DNA from: Tumidithrix helvetica
Lineage (GTDB): Bacteria > Cyanobacteriota > Cyanobacteriia > Pseudanabaenales > Pseudanabaenaceae
Reading direction: 5' to 3'
Length of the DNA stretch: 64,000 nucleotides
Assembly (NCBI RefSeq): GCF_965232925.1
Contig: NZ_CBDDRA010000003.1
Span: 186,001-250,000, forward strand
The translations under genes and the position numbers were made by a program. The notes beneath the pieces are model-generated. The model was given only the letters and a program-made list of their open reading frames with translations, had not been told where the DNA came from and did no database searches. Shown piece after piece: positions 1 to 8,194 of this stretch (its first letter is position 1; every line of letters starts with the position of its first letter).

Positions 1-2
1 AC

Positions 3-302
3 ATTGGAGAGTTTTCTGTAAATAGCCCGATCGCGATCGCCATTCGTCCCGAAGCAATTCAGCTATGCGATCGTAGTGAAGAGGATGAGGCTGCATCGAA
101 TGTTTTATCCGCTGAGATCGAAGGCATAGAATTTCTCGGCTCGGTGTATCACCTCACCCTGCGCCCAGATGGGAATTCTAAATCCGTCGTGACCATTGAG
201 GTCTCGATTCATCAAGCCCAACAAATTGATTTGAATTTAGGCACGTCCTTAAGAATTCAACTTCCTGCCCAGCATATTCAAATCTTTCCCAATCGCGTCT
301 AA
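3..302 (+). CDS. ABC transporter ATP-binding protein, C-terminal end (partial)
   Basis: Only the last 99 codons are in the window; the reading frame is open from the left edge and stops at 302. The visible part contains AIRPEAIQL, then two beta-rich stretches ending in LPAQHIQIFP, which fits the C-terminal TOBE domain of an importer ATPase of the spermidine/iron/2-aminoethylphosphonate type. The nucleotide-binding domain lies outside. The permease starts 24 bases downstream on the same strand, so this is very likely its ATPase. Substrate assignment (2-aminoethylphosphonate) is inferred from the downstream phosphonate genes only. Confidence 0.8.
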   Translation: MGEFSVNSPIAIAIRPEAIQLCDRSEEDEAASNVLSAEIEGIEFLGSVYHLTLRPDGNSKSVVTIEVSIHQAQQIDLNLGTSLRIQLPAQHIQIFPNRV

Positions 303-326
303 ATGACACCTTGAATTGGCAATCCT

Positions 327-2099
327 ATGACATTAGCACCATCCAAGAAATCTATCTTCCCATTTCCAGCTCAAGCGGAAGTTCGCCAAATTCCTACCAA
401 GGAAGACTGGATTTTGAGAATCGCGATCGTTGTCAGTACGCTATGGCTTTTGGTTGGCGTGTTGCTGCCGCTTTATCCCATGTTGATTCGCAGTTTTCAG
501 GATATGGATGGGCAGTGGATCGGACTCGACAATTACCTTCGCTATTTTCAAACACCTTCGCTTTCTGTTTCTCTTTTTAACACGTTTTATATCGCGATCG
601 CCAGCGCCGCTATCTCCGTAGTTTTGGGATTTATTTATGCCTATGCCCTCACCCGCACCGCCATGTTTGGCAAGCCATTTTTTCGCATTCTTGGTTTGCT
701 ACCCCTCTTCATCCCTCCCCTAGCGCATAGTATTGGGTTAGTTTACCTATTTGGGAACAAGGGTTTGATCACCACGGGGTTCTTTTCTCTGTTGCCGGGG
801 TGGGACATTAATTTATACGGCTCGAATGGCATCATTATTGGCGAAGTTTTGTATTGTTTTCCCCAAGCTGTGATTCTTTTGATTACGGCATTAAACATTA
901 CCGATGCCAGACTTTATGAAGCAGCGGCAGCCCTACGTACCCCCGCCCATCGCGTATTTTTGACCGTGACTTTACCGAGCGTAAAATACGGACTCATGAG
1001 TGCGATTTTTGTTTGCTTTACCCTAGCCTTCACTGATTTTGGCGTGCCCAAAGTTGTAGGCGGCGGTTTTAACGTCCTCGCCACGGATATCTACAAGCAG
1101 GTGATCGGACAGCAAAACTTCTCGATGGGAGCGACGATTGGCGTATTTTTATTACTTCCAACAGCGATCGCCTACGTTCTAGACCGCGTTTTTCAAAGAC
1201 GCCAAACTGCTTTGGTCAGCAGCAGATCGGTTCCATTTCAACCGAGTCCGAATCCAAAGCTAGATTGGCTGATGTTTGTCATTTGCAGCGCGATCGTCGC
1301 TTTTATTCTGCTCGTGTTTGGCACGATCGTTTTGGCATCTCTCGTCAAGGTTTGGCCTTACAATTTCGCCCTCACAACAAAACACTACGATTTTAATGCT
1401 GTGGGAGGCGGAGGGCTTGCTGCCTATTGGAATAGCATCCAAGTTTCTCTCTATACGGCAGTTTTTGGCACGATCGCTGTTTTTCTGGGTGCTTATCTGG
1501 TCGAGAAAGGTAAAGGATTGACAATACTGAGATCGTTCAATTATTTCTTGTCCACGATTCCCTTAGCCCTCCCTGGTTTGGTCTTGGGACTCTCCTACGT
1601 GTTTTTCTTTAACAAGCCCTTATGGAATATTCCCTATACAAATCTGGCTTTAGTGAATCCTTTCCACGGACTTTACGGCACGATCGCTTTGCTGGTGATT
1701 TGTAACATCATTCACTTTTATACGGTCGGTTTTCTCACGGCAAGTACGGCTTTAAAGCAAATTGACCCAGAGTTTGAATCTGTTTCTGCTTCTATGAGGG
1801 TGCCATTTTACAAAACTTTTTGGCGAGTCACAATTCCTTTAACAATTCCTGCGATTCTGGAATTAGGTAGTTACTTTTTTGTGAACTCAATGGTAACAAT
1901 CTCGGCAATCATCTTTTTGTATCCACCCAATGCTCCTTTAGCTGCGGTAGCGATCGTAAATATGGATGATGCGGGGGATGTGGCTCCTGCCGCTGCGATG
2001 TCTACGGCGCTCGTACTGACAAGCATTGGCGTAAGGATTCTCTACTGGCTTCTAACTCAAGGTTTAGCCAAACGCACTCAAACCTGGTTAAAACGTTGA
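327..2099 (+). CDS. ABC transporter permease with two fused permease domains, probable 2-aminoethylphosphonate uptake
   Basis: A 590-residue membrane protein made of two BPD_transp_1 permease units in one chain. Unit 1 covers roughly residues 30-290 and unit 2 roughly 315-585. Each has about six hydrophobic segments and an EAA-type loop (LYEAAAALRTPAHRVF in the first, FESVSASMRVPFYKTF in the second). The architecture matches the PhnU2-like family (TIGR03262) found in phosphonate clusters. It sits between the ATPase end and phosphonate-breakdown enzymes in one direction, so it should form the membrane pore of that importer. A periplasmic binding protein is not seen and may lie upstream of the window. 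Confidence 0.85.
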   Translation: MTLAPSKKSIFPFPAQAEVRQIPTKEDWILRIAIVVSTLWLLVGVLLPLYPMLIRSFQDMDGQWIGLDNYLRYFQTPSLSVSLFNTFYIAIASAAISVVLGFIYAYALTRTAMFGKPFFRILGLLPLFIPPLAHSIGLVYLFGNKGLITTGFFSLLPGWDINLYGSNGIIIGEVLYCFPQAVILLITALNITDARLYEAAAALRTPAHRVFLTVTLPSVKYGLMSAIFVCFTLAFTDFGVPKVVGGGFNVLATDIYKQVIGQQNFSMGATIGVFLLLPTAIAYVLDRVFQRRQTALVSSRSVPFQPSPNPKLDWLMFVICSAIVAFILLVFGTIVLASLVKVWPYNFALTTKHYDFNAVGGGGLAAYWNSIQVSLYTAVFGTIAVFLGAYLVEKGKGLTILRSFNYFLSTIPLALPGLVLGLSYVFFFNKPLWNIPYTNLALVNPFHGLYGTIALLVICNIIHFYTVGFLTASTALKQIDPEFESVSASMRVPFYKTFWRVTIPLTIPAILELGSYFFVNSMVTISAIIFLYPPNAPLAAVAIVNMDDAGDVAPAAAMSTALVLTSIGVRILYWLLTQGLAKRTQTWLKR

Positions 2100-2162
2100 A
2101 ACATTCAATTTTAACAGAAGGATACCTACGATGGCTTGTCGATTTCACATCAGGAAAACCCC

Positions 2163-2903
2163 ATGACTGCAATTAAATTAGTCGCTTTGGATATGGCTGG
2201 CACGACCGTCAAGGACGATCGCGAGGTAGAAACCTGTTTCATGCGTGCTGCTGAAAAAACAGGACTGAAAGCCTTGCCCGAACGAGTAATCGCCATGATG
2301 GGACTCTCAAAACGACTCGTTTTCCAAACCCTCTGGGCAGAGCAAATTGGCACAAACGATCCGAACTATCTTGCAAATGTGGAAACATCCTTTTCAGCTT
2401 TCAAACATATTTTAGAAAATCACTATCTCACCCAACCCGTAGAACCGACCATCGGATGCCTAGAACTATTTGACTGGTTGCGATCGCGACGAATTCAAAT
2501 TGCTTTGACTACAGGGTTTTATCGCGAGGTTACGGATATTATTCTCAAGCGTTTGGGGTGGGATCGGGGATTGAACCCTCACTATATCGGCTCCGAATCA
2601 TCAATAATTCAAGCTTCGATTACGCCCTCAGAAATATACGATCTAGAAGGTCGTCCCGCGCCATATATGATTCAAAAGGCAATGTATCAGCTAGGAATTA
2701 TCGATCCCAAACAAGTGGTCTGCATCGGCGATACGCCTTCCGATCTCTTAGCAGGACGCAATGCTGGTTGCCTCTATACCTATGGTGTTACCAACGGAAC
2801 CCATACAAGAGAACAATTAGCGATCTTTCCCCACGATGGTCTTTTTGCATCCTTGACTGAATTCCAAAAGACCTTAGCGAGTTTATATAGCGCTCCTGAA
2901 TGA
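2163..2903 (+). CDS. Phosphonatase-like HAD hydrolase (PhnX-like, phosphonoacetaldehyde hydrolase)
   Basis: 246 residues of the haloacid dehalogenase superfamily. The nucleophile loop reads LDMAGTT: D10 is the nucleophile and the position two residues later is Ala, not Asp, which is the phosphonatase signature. In the cap domain MGLSK places K50 where PhnX has its Schiff-base lysine (MGLLK in the Bacillus enzyme). The late motif GDTPSDLLAGRNAG binds metal. It should cleave phosphonoacetaldehyde to acetaldehyde and phosphate. The start is set at ATG 2163, preceded by AGGA; an earlier TTG at 2136 is less likely. It is close to the PhnX-like family TIGR03351, so the exact substrate is not proven. 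Confidence 0.85.
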   Translation: MTAIKLVALDMAGTTVKDDREVETCFMRAAEKTGLKALPERVIAMMGLSKRLVFQTLWAEQIGTNDPNYLANVETSFSAFKHILENHYLTQPVEPTIGCLELFDWLRSRRIQIALTTGFYREVTDIILKRLGWDRGLNPHYIGSESSIIQASITPSEIYDLEGRPAPYMIQKAMYQLGIIDPKQVVCIGDTPSDLLAGRNAGCLYTYGVTNGTHTREQLAIFPHDGLFASLTEFQKTLASLYSAPE

Positions 2904-2933
2904 TATAAGAGATTCTTTGTCCTGTATAGAATC

Positions 2934-2961
2934 GTAGGGGCAATTCATGAATTGCCCCTAC
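2934..2961. repeat. 28-bp perfect palindrome
   Basis: GTAGGGGCAATTCA is followed directly by its exact reverse complement. It lies in the 124-base gap between the phosphonatase-like gene and the FAD oxidoreductase. It could fold as a hairpin, but no T-run follows, so it looks more like a dispersed intergenic palindrome of the kind common in cyanobacterial genomes than a terminator. Confidence 0.75.
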
Positions 2962-3027
2962 ACACAAATCAAATTAGGATTGCTATAGACTTTCAAATCA
3001 CAAAGAATTGACGATAATGAGCCGAAC

Positions 3028-4161
3028 ATGAGTCAAACAAATCATACAGAAATTGCGATCGTGGGTGCCGGGATTGTCGGTCTCGCCCATGCACTCGCGG
3101 CTGCCAAAAAAGGGTTCAAAGTAACTGTATTCGAGCGAAATCTCGCTGCTGTAGGAGCTTCCATTCGCAACTTTGGCATGGTGTGGCCGATCGGTCAACC
3201 TGCTGGGAAATTGCGCGATCGCGCCCTCAGGTCTAGAGAGATCTGGTTAGAAGTTGCTGAAAAAGCTGGACTTTACTGCGATCGCTGCGGTTCTTTACTG
3301 CTTGCCTACCGCCAAGACGAACTCGACGTGCTCGAAGAATTTATCGCCACCAACGAACCCAACGATTCCATTGCTTTGTTGATTGCCGATAAAGTAGCAG
3401 GAAAAAGCAATGCAGTTAATTCAGATGGTCTGCTCGGCGCACTCTGGAGCGATACGGAAATGACGGTCGATCCGAGAGAAGCAATTCAAAAGCTCCCAGC
3501 GTTTTTAGCGCATCACTATCCGATTGAGTTCCAGTTTGGCAAAACCGTAACGGCTATTTCCCATCCCAATTTCCAAGTAGGAAGCGAACTATGGACTGCC
3601 GATCGCATTTTTGTCTGTAGCGGCGCAGATATGGAGACGCTGTATCCCCAGATATATGCGGAAACAGGGATTACAAAAGTCAGGCTACAGATGATGCGAA
3701 CTGTACCTCAACCAGAAAGTTGGAGATTGGGTCCTTCGCTCTGTGCGGGATTGACCCTAACGCACTACGCATCGTTCGGTCACTGTAGTACGTTGGATGC
3801 CTTAAGAAAAAGGATAGAGCTTGAAACACCAGATTTTCCAAAGTGGGGAATTCACGTCATGGCTTCTCAAAATGGATTGGGAGAAGTAATCCTTGGAGAC
3901 TCCCATGAATACGGATTGAATCCCGATCCCTTCGATCGCAGCGAAATCAACGACCTCGTTCTCGATTATTTACAGAAATTCGCTAAGTTCCCATCGTTAG
4001 CGATCGCGGAAACTTGGCATGGGGTTTATGCAAAACTTCCTGGTAAAACCGAATTTATCGCTCAGCCAGAACCCAATGTCGTTCTGGTGAATGCCCTTAG
4101 CGGTGCGGGTATGACCCTATCCTTTGGCTTAGCTGAGGAGAATATAGCAACTTATTTGTAG
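3028..4161 (+). CDS. FAD-dependent oxidoreductase of the phosphonate-associated TIGR03364 type
   Basis: 377 residues. The N-terminus has a dinucleotide-binding fold: IVGAGIVGLAHALAAAKKG then VFERN, residues about 9-36. The rest resembles the glycine oxidase/DadA amine-oxidase group, with the C-terminal GAGMTLSFGLAEE loop that closes the FAD site. Family members cluster with phosphonate genes, and related enzymes (called PbfD in recent work, from memory) oxidise 2-aminoethylphosphonate or its N-methyl form to phosphonoacetaldehyde. That would feed the PhnX-like enzyme just upstream, and no PhnW transaminase is present here. The start ATG at 3028 is the first in frame after a short out-of-frame ATG at 3017. 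Confidence 0.8.
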   Translation: MSQTNHTEIAIVGAGIVGLAHALAAAKKGFKVTVFERNLAAVGASIRNFGMVWPIGQPAGKLRDRALRSREIWLEVAEKAGLYCDRCGSLLLAYRQDELDVLEEFIATNEPNDSIALLIADKVAGKSNAVNSDGLLGALWSDTEMTVDPREAIQKLPAFLAHHYPIEFQFGKTVTAISHPNFQVGSELWTADRIFVCSGADMETLYPQIYAETGITKVRLQMMRTVPQPESWRLGPSLCAGLTLTHYASFGHCSTLDALRKRIELETPDFPKWGIHVMASQNGLGEVILGDSHEYGLNPDPFDRSEINDLVLDYLQKFAKFPSLAIAETWHGVYAKLPGKTEFIAQPEPNVVLVNALSGAGMTLSFGLAEENIATYL

Positions 4162-4166
4162 CTTCT

Positions 4167-4808
4167 ATGACCGTAGATTATCTCAACCCCAACCTACCCT
4201 CTGGACTCAAGCGGATTGTGATGCCAGCGATCGAGGCAACCGATGCCACGTTAGCTGGATATGGATATTTAGTGAACGATCCTGCTATCGCTCAAATAGA
4301 AATTGTGCAATGGCCTGCCCAAGGATGGCGATCGGTCGATCTGGGTAGCGGCGATGGCGCAGGTACTACTGAAGGAATTTTTTGGAGTGAATGGCAAGGA
4401 GAAATTTTATTTGGGCATAATGAAGCCGTTGATGGCAACTATATTCTAGCCTATGCCACAGAGCCATGCCTTGCCGTTCTTGAAAGCGATCGCGTACCAG
4501 AGCAAATCCTCCTTTGGCATGCAAACTATCACCCTGATGGCGGACAGCTATTCTTTCCTCTCGATCGCAAACCTTTCTTCGTTCCTCTCGCATTACCGGG
4601 CGATGATGTGAAGCCTGAAGATTTCATCTGTTTTCGATTTGATGGAAATTGTGGACTTTATATCCATCCAAATGTTTGGCATGAAGGTGTATTTCCCCTC
4701 TCTGGGAAGCAACGTTTTTTTGATAAACAGGGAGCAGTCCACGCTCGTGTTTCCATCGATTTTGCGAGGGAATTTGGTTGTTTGCTCGCAGCGAAGTGCA
4801 GGTTTTAA
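4167..4808 (+). CDS. Ureidoglycolate lyase (AllA)-like cupin-fold protein in the phosphonate cluster
   Basis: 213 residues starting five bases after the FAD oxidoreductase stop, so co-transcribed. The C-terminal half resembles AllA: an HPNVWHEGVFPL stretch (AllA has RNVWHHPLF at the same place) followed by a strand ending SIDFAREFGC. AllA proteins are small beta-barrel enzymes that split ureidoglycolate. No other allantoin-pathway gene is nearby, so a role in phosphonate breakdown or in disposal of a two-carbon product is more plausible. The exact reaction cannot be read from the sequence. Confidence 0.65.
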   Translation: MTVDYLNPNLPSGLKRIVMPAIEATDATLAGYGYLVNDPAIAQIEIVQWPAQGWRSVDLGSGDGAGTTEGIFWSEWQGEILFGHNEAVDGNYILAYATEPCLAVLESDRVPEQILLWHANYHPDGGQLFFPLDRKPFFVPLALPGDDVKPEDFICFRFDGNCGLYIHPNVWHEGVFPLSGKQRFFDKQGAVHARVSIDFAREFGCLLAAKCRF

Positions 4809-4836
4809 TTGGCAATTGGTAATTTGGAGCGATCGC

Positions 4837-5382
4837 ATGAAATTTAGCCTCGATGAAATTCTCGATATTTTTGCCACGAGAGGGCACGCTCAATATGGTG
4901 GAGAACCTGTGAGCCAGTTAGAACATGGATTGCAATGCGCCACACTGGCGAGAGAACGGGGTGCAAGTTCAGAACTGATTACCGCTTGTCTCCTGCACGA
5001 TCTGGGACATTTGTTGCATGATTTAGGTGAGAACTGTGCAGAGAAAGCGATCGACAGTCGCCATGAATATGAGGGTGTAAAACCACTGGAACTGCTTTTC
5101 CCACCAACGGTCACAGAGCCAATTCGGCTACATGTGGAGGCTAAACGCTATCTCTGTGCTGCCGATCCTACTTACCTTGCAGGTTTATCTCTCGCATCTC
5201 AAAGCAGCCTGATTCTGCAAGGCGGGATTTTCTCTAAAGAGGAAGCATTCGTGTTTATGGGAAAGCCCTATGCTAAAGATGCTGTAAGCCTCAGAGCATG
5301 GGACGATCTCGCGAAGGTAGAAGGATTAAAAACACCAGATTTAAACGATTTCGTAACCATTGTGGCAAGTTGTCTACGGTAA
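4837..5382 (+). CDS. HD-domain oxygenase of the PhnZ type (phosphonate C-P bond cleavage)
   Basis: 181 residues matching the phosphonate-operon HDIG family (TIGR03276). Metal ligands expected for the mixed-valence di-iron centre are visible: H30, the HD pair H54-D55, H76 and H99. Y20 and E23 are at the spacing recalled for the Tyr/Glu lid pair of PhnZ, and K103 lies in HVEAKRY. PhnZ oxidatively cleaves 1-hydroxy-2-aminoethylphosphonate to glycine and phosphate. Its usual partner PhnY (a 2-oxoglutarate dioxygenase) is absent from the window. The start at ATG 4837 has GGAG seven bases upstream; a longer in-frame opening overlapping the AllA-like gene is rejected. Confidence 0.8.
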   Translation: MKFSLDEILDIFATRGHAQYGGEPVSQLEHGLQCATLARERGASSELITACLLHDLGHLLHDLGENCAEKAIDSRHEYEGVKPLELLFPPTVTEPIRLHVEAKRYLCAADPTYLAGLSLASQSSLILQGGIFSKEEAFVFMGKPYAKDAVSLRAWDDLAKVEGLKTPDLNDFVTIVASCLR

Positions 5383-5393
5383 AACAGAAAAGC

Positions 5394-5849
5394 ATGCAAA
5401 TGACAGAACAGACGAGATTGAGAGTTACGGTCAATGGCTTCTTTGTGGATGCCGATGAGGTGTTATTAATCCACCAAATGACTTTACCCGAAATAGACTG
5501 TTGGGATCTGCCCGGCGGTGGGTTGGAGCCCAATGAGACCGTTCTTGAGGGGCTGCATCGCGAAATCCAAGAAGAGACAGGAATCGCAGTCTTTGATGTG
5601 CTGCAGTTATTAGCGGTCACAGATAGCTTTTTTCCCGATCCGCTGATTTCGGGGGGGGTACTCCATAATGTCAATATTATTTACCAATGCTCCGTAGACC
5701 GCCAGTCTTGCGTTCTGAGCAGCTCCGACCCAGAGATAGGCTCAAAAGGAATTCAGTGGCTCCCTATTCGTACAATTACTTCTGATATTTGTTCTGTGCG
5801 CTGTTGGCAAGCTCTAACAGCATTCAGAAGAACCAATACTCTTGAGTAA
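5394..5849 (+). CDS. Nudix hydrolase
   Basis: 151 residues from ATG 5394 (or 149 from ATG 5400). The Nudix box is complete: GGLEPNE, then REIQEETGI after seven residues, at about residues 43-65. Nudix enzymes hydrolyse nucleoside diphosphates linked to another group; the substrate cannot be named. It begins 11 bases after the HD oxygenase stop and is probably the last gene of the phosphonate transcription unit, although no family link to phosphonates is known to me. Confidence 0.8.
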   Translation: MQMTEQTRLRVTVNGFFVDADEVLLIHQMTLPEIDCWDLPGGGLEPNETVLEGLHREIQEETGIAVFDVLQLLAVTDSFFPDPLISGGVLHNVNIIYQCSVDRQSCVLSSSDPEIGSKGIQWLPIRTITSDICSVRCWQALTAFRRTNTLE

Positions 5850-5884
5850 TCCCATTTTCAAAAAACTGCATGTAGCACGGAACT

Positions 5885-5985
5885 CATACCAATTTAAAGA
5901 CCAAGGGTAACAGATCTAGCATGTGGTTAAGAATTACAGTGTCTTGCATTTCCTATCTGTTGCTTTCACCAATTAAATTGGTATG
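5885..5985. repeat. Small inverted-repeat element, MITE-like (copy 1)
   Basis: CATACCAATTTA at 5885-5896 and its exact complement TAAATTGGTATG at 5974-5985 flank about 77 bases with no reading frame. The ends share the TACCAATTT core with the neighbouring element at 5985-6087 and with 61286. This pattern suggests non-autonomous mobile elements. Together with the next element it fills most of the 389-base gap between the Nudix gene and the TPR gene. Confidence 0.55.
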
Positions 5986-6087
5986 ATACCAATTTCTCTT
6001 AAAATTGCGACAGATCGGGTTTTGTGTTCCGCGCTCCGCGCGGTCTTTTCAAAAAGATGCGTTGCATCACTTTTTGAAAATGGTATC
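5985..6087. repeat. Small inverted-repeat element, MITE-like (copy 2)
   Basis: GATACCAATTTC at 5985-5996 pairs with GAAAATGGTATC at 6076-6087 (11 of 12). The interior carries AGATCGGGTTTTGT, a GC-rich stretch near CCGCGCTCCGCGCGG, and TCTTTTCAAAAAG. A clearly related interior is found 55 kb away at 61286-61352, so this is a dispersed family. It abuts copy 1 and shares one base with it. Confidence 0.65.
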
Positions 6088-6131
6088 AAATTCAGAGCTG
6101 TGGCAAATTTATCGGAAATCTTGTGAAAAAA

Positions 6132-6162
6132 TCACCCTCAACGAAGTCTTCGCTGAGGGTGA
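6132..6162 (-). terminator. Rho-independent terminator of the TPR gene
   Basis: TCACCCTCAACGAAG pairs with CTTCGCTGAGGGTGA with one mismatch around a very short loop. Read on the minus strand the hairpin is followed by TTTTTTCAC. It lies 77 bases past the stop of the minus-strand TPR gene, the right place and orientation for its terminator. Confidence 0.8.
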
Positions 6163-6238
6163 AATGATTCAAGGAGCTAAGTAAACAGAACCTGTTTATG
6201 CAAACTGAAATTTTATAGAAAAGCGATTTAACTTTGTC

Positions 6239-7141
6239 CTAATTCTGTATGGGGCAACTATCTGGTCTACCCGTAAGTTCGTTTGTCAGGTTTCGGCATT
6301 CTGTACTGATAACACCGACCAAAGGTGGAGGTAACTGTTTAGCTTTGCTCAATGCTTTAACGTAATTTTGTTTGGCATCTCCCAGGCTACTGCCTCCCTT
6401 GAGCCAAAGAATTTGTCCCTTGAGGTAATACAGCTCTGGATTGTTTGGTGCTGCAATGAGAGCCTTATTCACTGCTTCTAACGCAAGGTCGGTTTTTCTA
6501 GCATCGCGGTAGGCTAAAGCAACTCCACGCCATTTGACATAATCAGGAGAAGCATATTGTTTTAAACTGGTAAGCGCATTCTCTAGATCGGAAAGCGGCA
6601 AAACGGAAGCAATCAGCATATCCATATAACCTTTGACCACATTTAGCTCTGGGTCTTGAGGGTCAATGTCTTGGGCATTCTTAACTTCGTCAAGAGCTTG
6701 TTGAACTAGCGGTAATGCTTTAGGTGCACTCGTGAGCCCTTCTGTCTTTACGACATAGCCTGCTTCAATGAGATTGCTAGCAGCGAGGTAAATATGACCC
6801 CGTAATTTGTCAGTACTCAGCAATCTCCGAGCCTGGGCCCGAGTTTTGTCACCATAGACCTTCATATCGAGATAATCTTCACGAATAAAGGCAACAGAAG
6901 CTCTTAGGGCTTGAATCAACGGCTCATCGTATTCAGTTTTGAGCGCGATGTCAATTTGTTTGACAGCATCAGAAAAGTTCCCTTCCCTAAATAGCAGTTC
7001 AAAAGCTTTTTGCGTATCTGCACCAATCGGACGCGGATTTGATGTGCGAAAGGGATCGCCCGCCCAGCTCGGCAGTACGATCACTGTTGCCAAAACGCTG
7101 GCAATCAGGGAAGCTGAAACAAAGTTAACAGGTCGCATCAT
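6239..7141 (-). CDS. Secreted TPR-repeat protein
   Basis: 300 residues. The first 28 residues form a signal peptide: MMRP, then a hydrophobic stretch, ending PSWAGDP, so the protein is probably exported. The rest is helical, with recognisable tetratricopeptide units around ALEAVNKALIAAPNNPELYYLKGQ (about residues 217-245) and weaker units before it. TPRs bind other proteins; no enzyme motif is visible. Start alternatives are the two consecutive Met codons. It is a single-gene unit ended by the hairpin at 6132-6162. Confidence 0.75.
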   Translation of the reverse strand: MMRPVNFVSASLIASVLATVIVLPSWAGDPFRTSNPRPIGADTQKAFELLFREGNFSDAVKQIDIALKTEYDEPLIQALRASVAFIREDYLDMKVYGDKTRAQARRLLSTDKLRGHIYLAASNLIEAGYVVKTEGLTSAPKALPLVQQALDEVKNAQDIDPQDPELNVVKGYMDMLIASVLPLSDLENALTSLKQYASPDYVKWRGVALAYRDARKTDLALEAVNKALIAAPNNPELYYLKGQILWLKGGSSLGDAKQNYVKALSKAKQLPPPLVGVISTECRNLTNELTGRPDSCPIQN

Positions 7142-7270
7142 ATATTGAGTTCCTTGCTTATCTCAAACGAGAGATGTTTTTGGTAAAGACAGATTTTGAG
7201 GAGATGAGCTTCTTAGATCGTAAGTCACAATCTTCAAGACGCTACGATCGATCGTAAGGTTTCCACCTGA

Positions 7271-8194
7271 TTAAATTCTACGCTTTAGAACATTGGGAGC
7301 AGCGATAGTTGCCGAAAATTCAGCCAAATCTTGTATTTGAGATAGGTCATAAACTCCAGCCCAAGCTGCCAATAAGCGATCGCCCATTAGCCTGCCAGTT
7401 TCTAAGATTTCCAAACCTATATCATCCTTGTATTCTGCTGGCACTTGTCCTTGGTAAGCCCCTGCGATCGCACCGATACTCGCCCCAATAATCGGATTCA
7501 TTAGCTGGGTGCGCTTTGTGGCAAGTCCCCAATGACGGGGGGTGCTAAGAAAGCAATAGAGTCCATAGGCGATCGGTTGATGTAGGGTATGACGAGCAAT
7601 TACCCCACTTTGTCCGCGATCGACCAAATCTTGTGCCAACCGCAACTGCTGAATTAAAGTTTTCAAACCCTCCGCATTAAGTTCCTCCTCTAGTTCCTTG
7701 GGTAAATACGCACAAATATGACCGATCAGATTTCTTGGATAGAGTGCATCTCGACAGCAGAGCGCGATCGCATAGGCCAAAATCAAATGCTCTGGAGTCG
7801 CCACATAGCTAGATAGCACCTTGGATAAAGTATGTACGTCTTGATGCCAAAACAAACCTAGGGCGATCGCTTGGCAAACCTTTGTCCAGACATCCAGTTC
7901 TTGATTGGCTATGGGTTCAATCGGGAACTTTGTCTGAGATGCGATCGCGATTTCAACCGCACCAGATATTTTCTCGCGCTGATGGGATGGCAAAACAAGC
8001 AATGCACCTGTTAAGGCCGCCCGAAACCGACTTTTGAGTGAATGATGATTTACCAAAATGCCCTTAAAGTTTTGAGCGAAGTTTTGAGCCTTGAAGTATT
8101 TTCGCAAAAATAAAAACAAACAAATTTTGCCAGAAAAACCTAAGTCTGAATCATTAAATTCAAAGAAACCAAATGAGATAGATTGCGATCGCAA
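7271..8194 (-). CDS. ADP-ribosylglycohydrolase-like protein
   Basis: Up to 307 residues, mostly helical. The features are those of the cyanobacterial ADP-ribosylglycohydrolase (DraG-like) family: an early SRFRAALTGALLVLP, and near the C-terminus PIIGASIGAIAGAYQG, the family's conserved glycine-rich helix. The acidic metal-binding residues of true DraG enzymes are not obvious, so it may be inactive. The ATG at 8194 overlaps the upstream gene by 35 bases and adds 46 poorly conserved residues. A TTG at 8056, preceded by AAGGG, matches where homology begins and may be the true start. Confidence 0.65.
   Translation of the reverse strand: MRSQSISFGFFEFNDSDLGFSGKICLFLFLRKYFKAQNFAQNFKGILVNHHSLKSRFRAALTGALLVLPSHQREKISGAVEIAIASQTKFPIEPIANQELDVWTKVCQAIALGLFWHQDVHTLSKVLSSYVATPEHLILAYAIALCCRDALYPRNLIGHICAYLPKELEEELNAEGLKTLIQQLRLAQDLVDRGQSGVIARHTLHQPIAYGLYCFLSTPRHWGLATKRTQLMNPIIGASIGAIAGAYQGQVPAEYKDDIGLEILETGRLMGDRLLAAWAGVYDLSQIQDLAEFSATIAAPNVLKRRI

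Noticed and set aside
4639..4836. N-terminal extension of the HD oxygenase
   Set aside because: It overlaps the AllA-like gene, and GGAG precedes the ATG at 4837, where homology begins.
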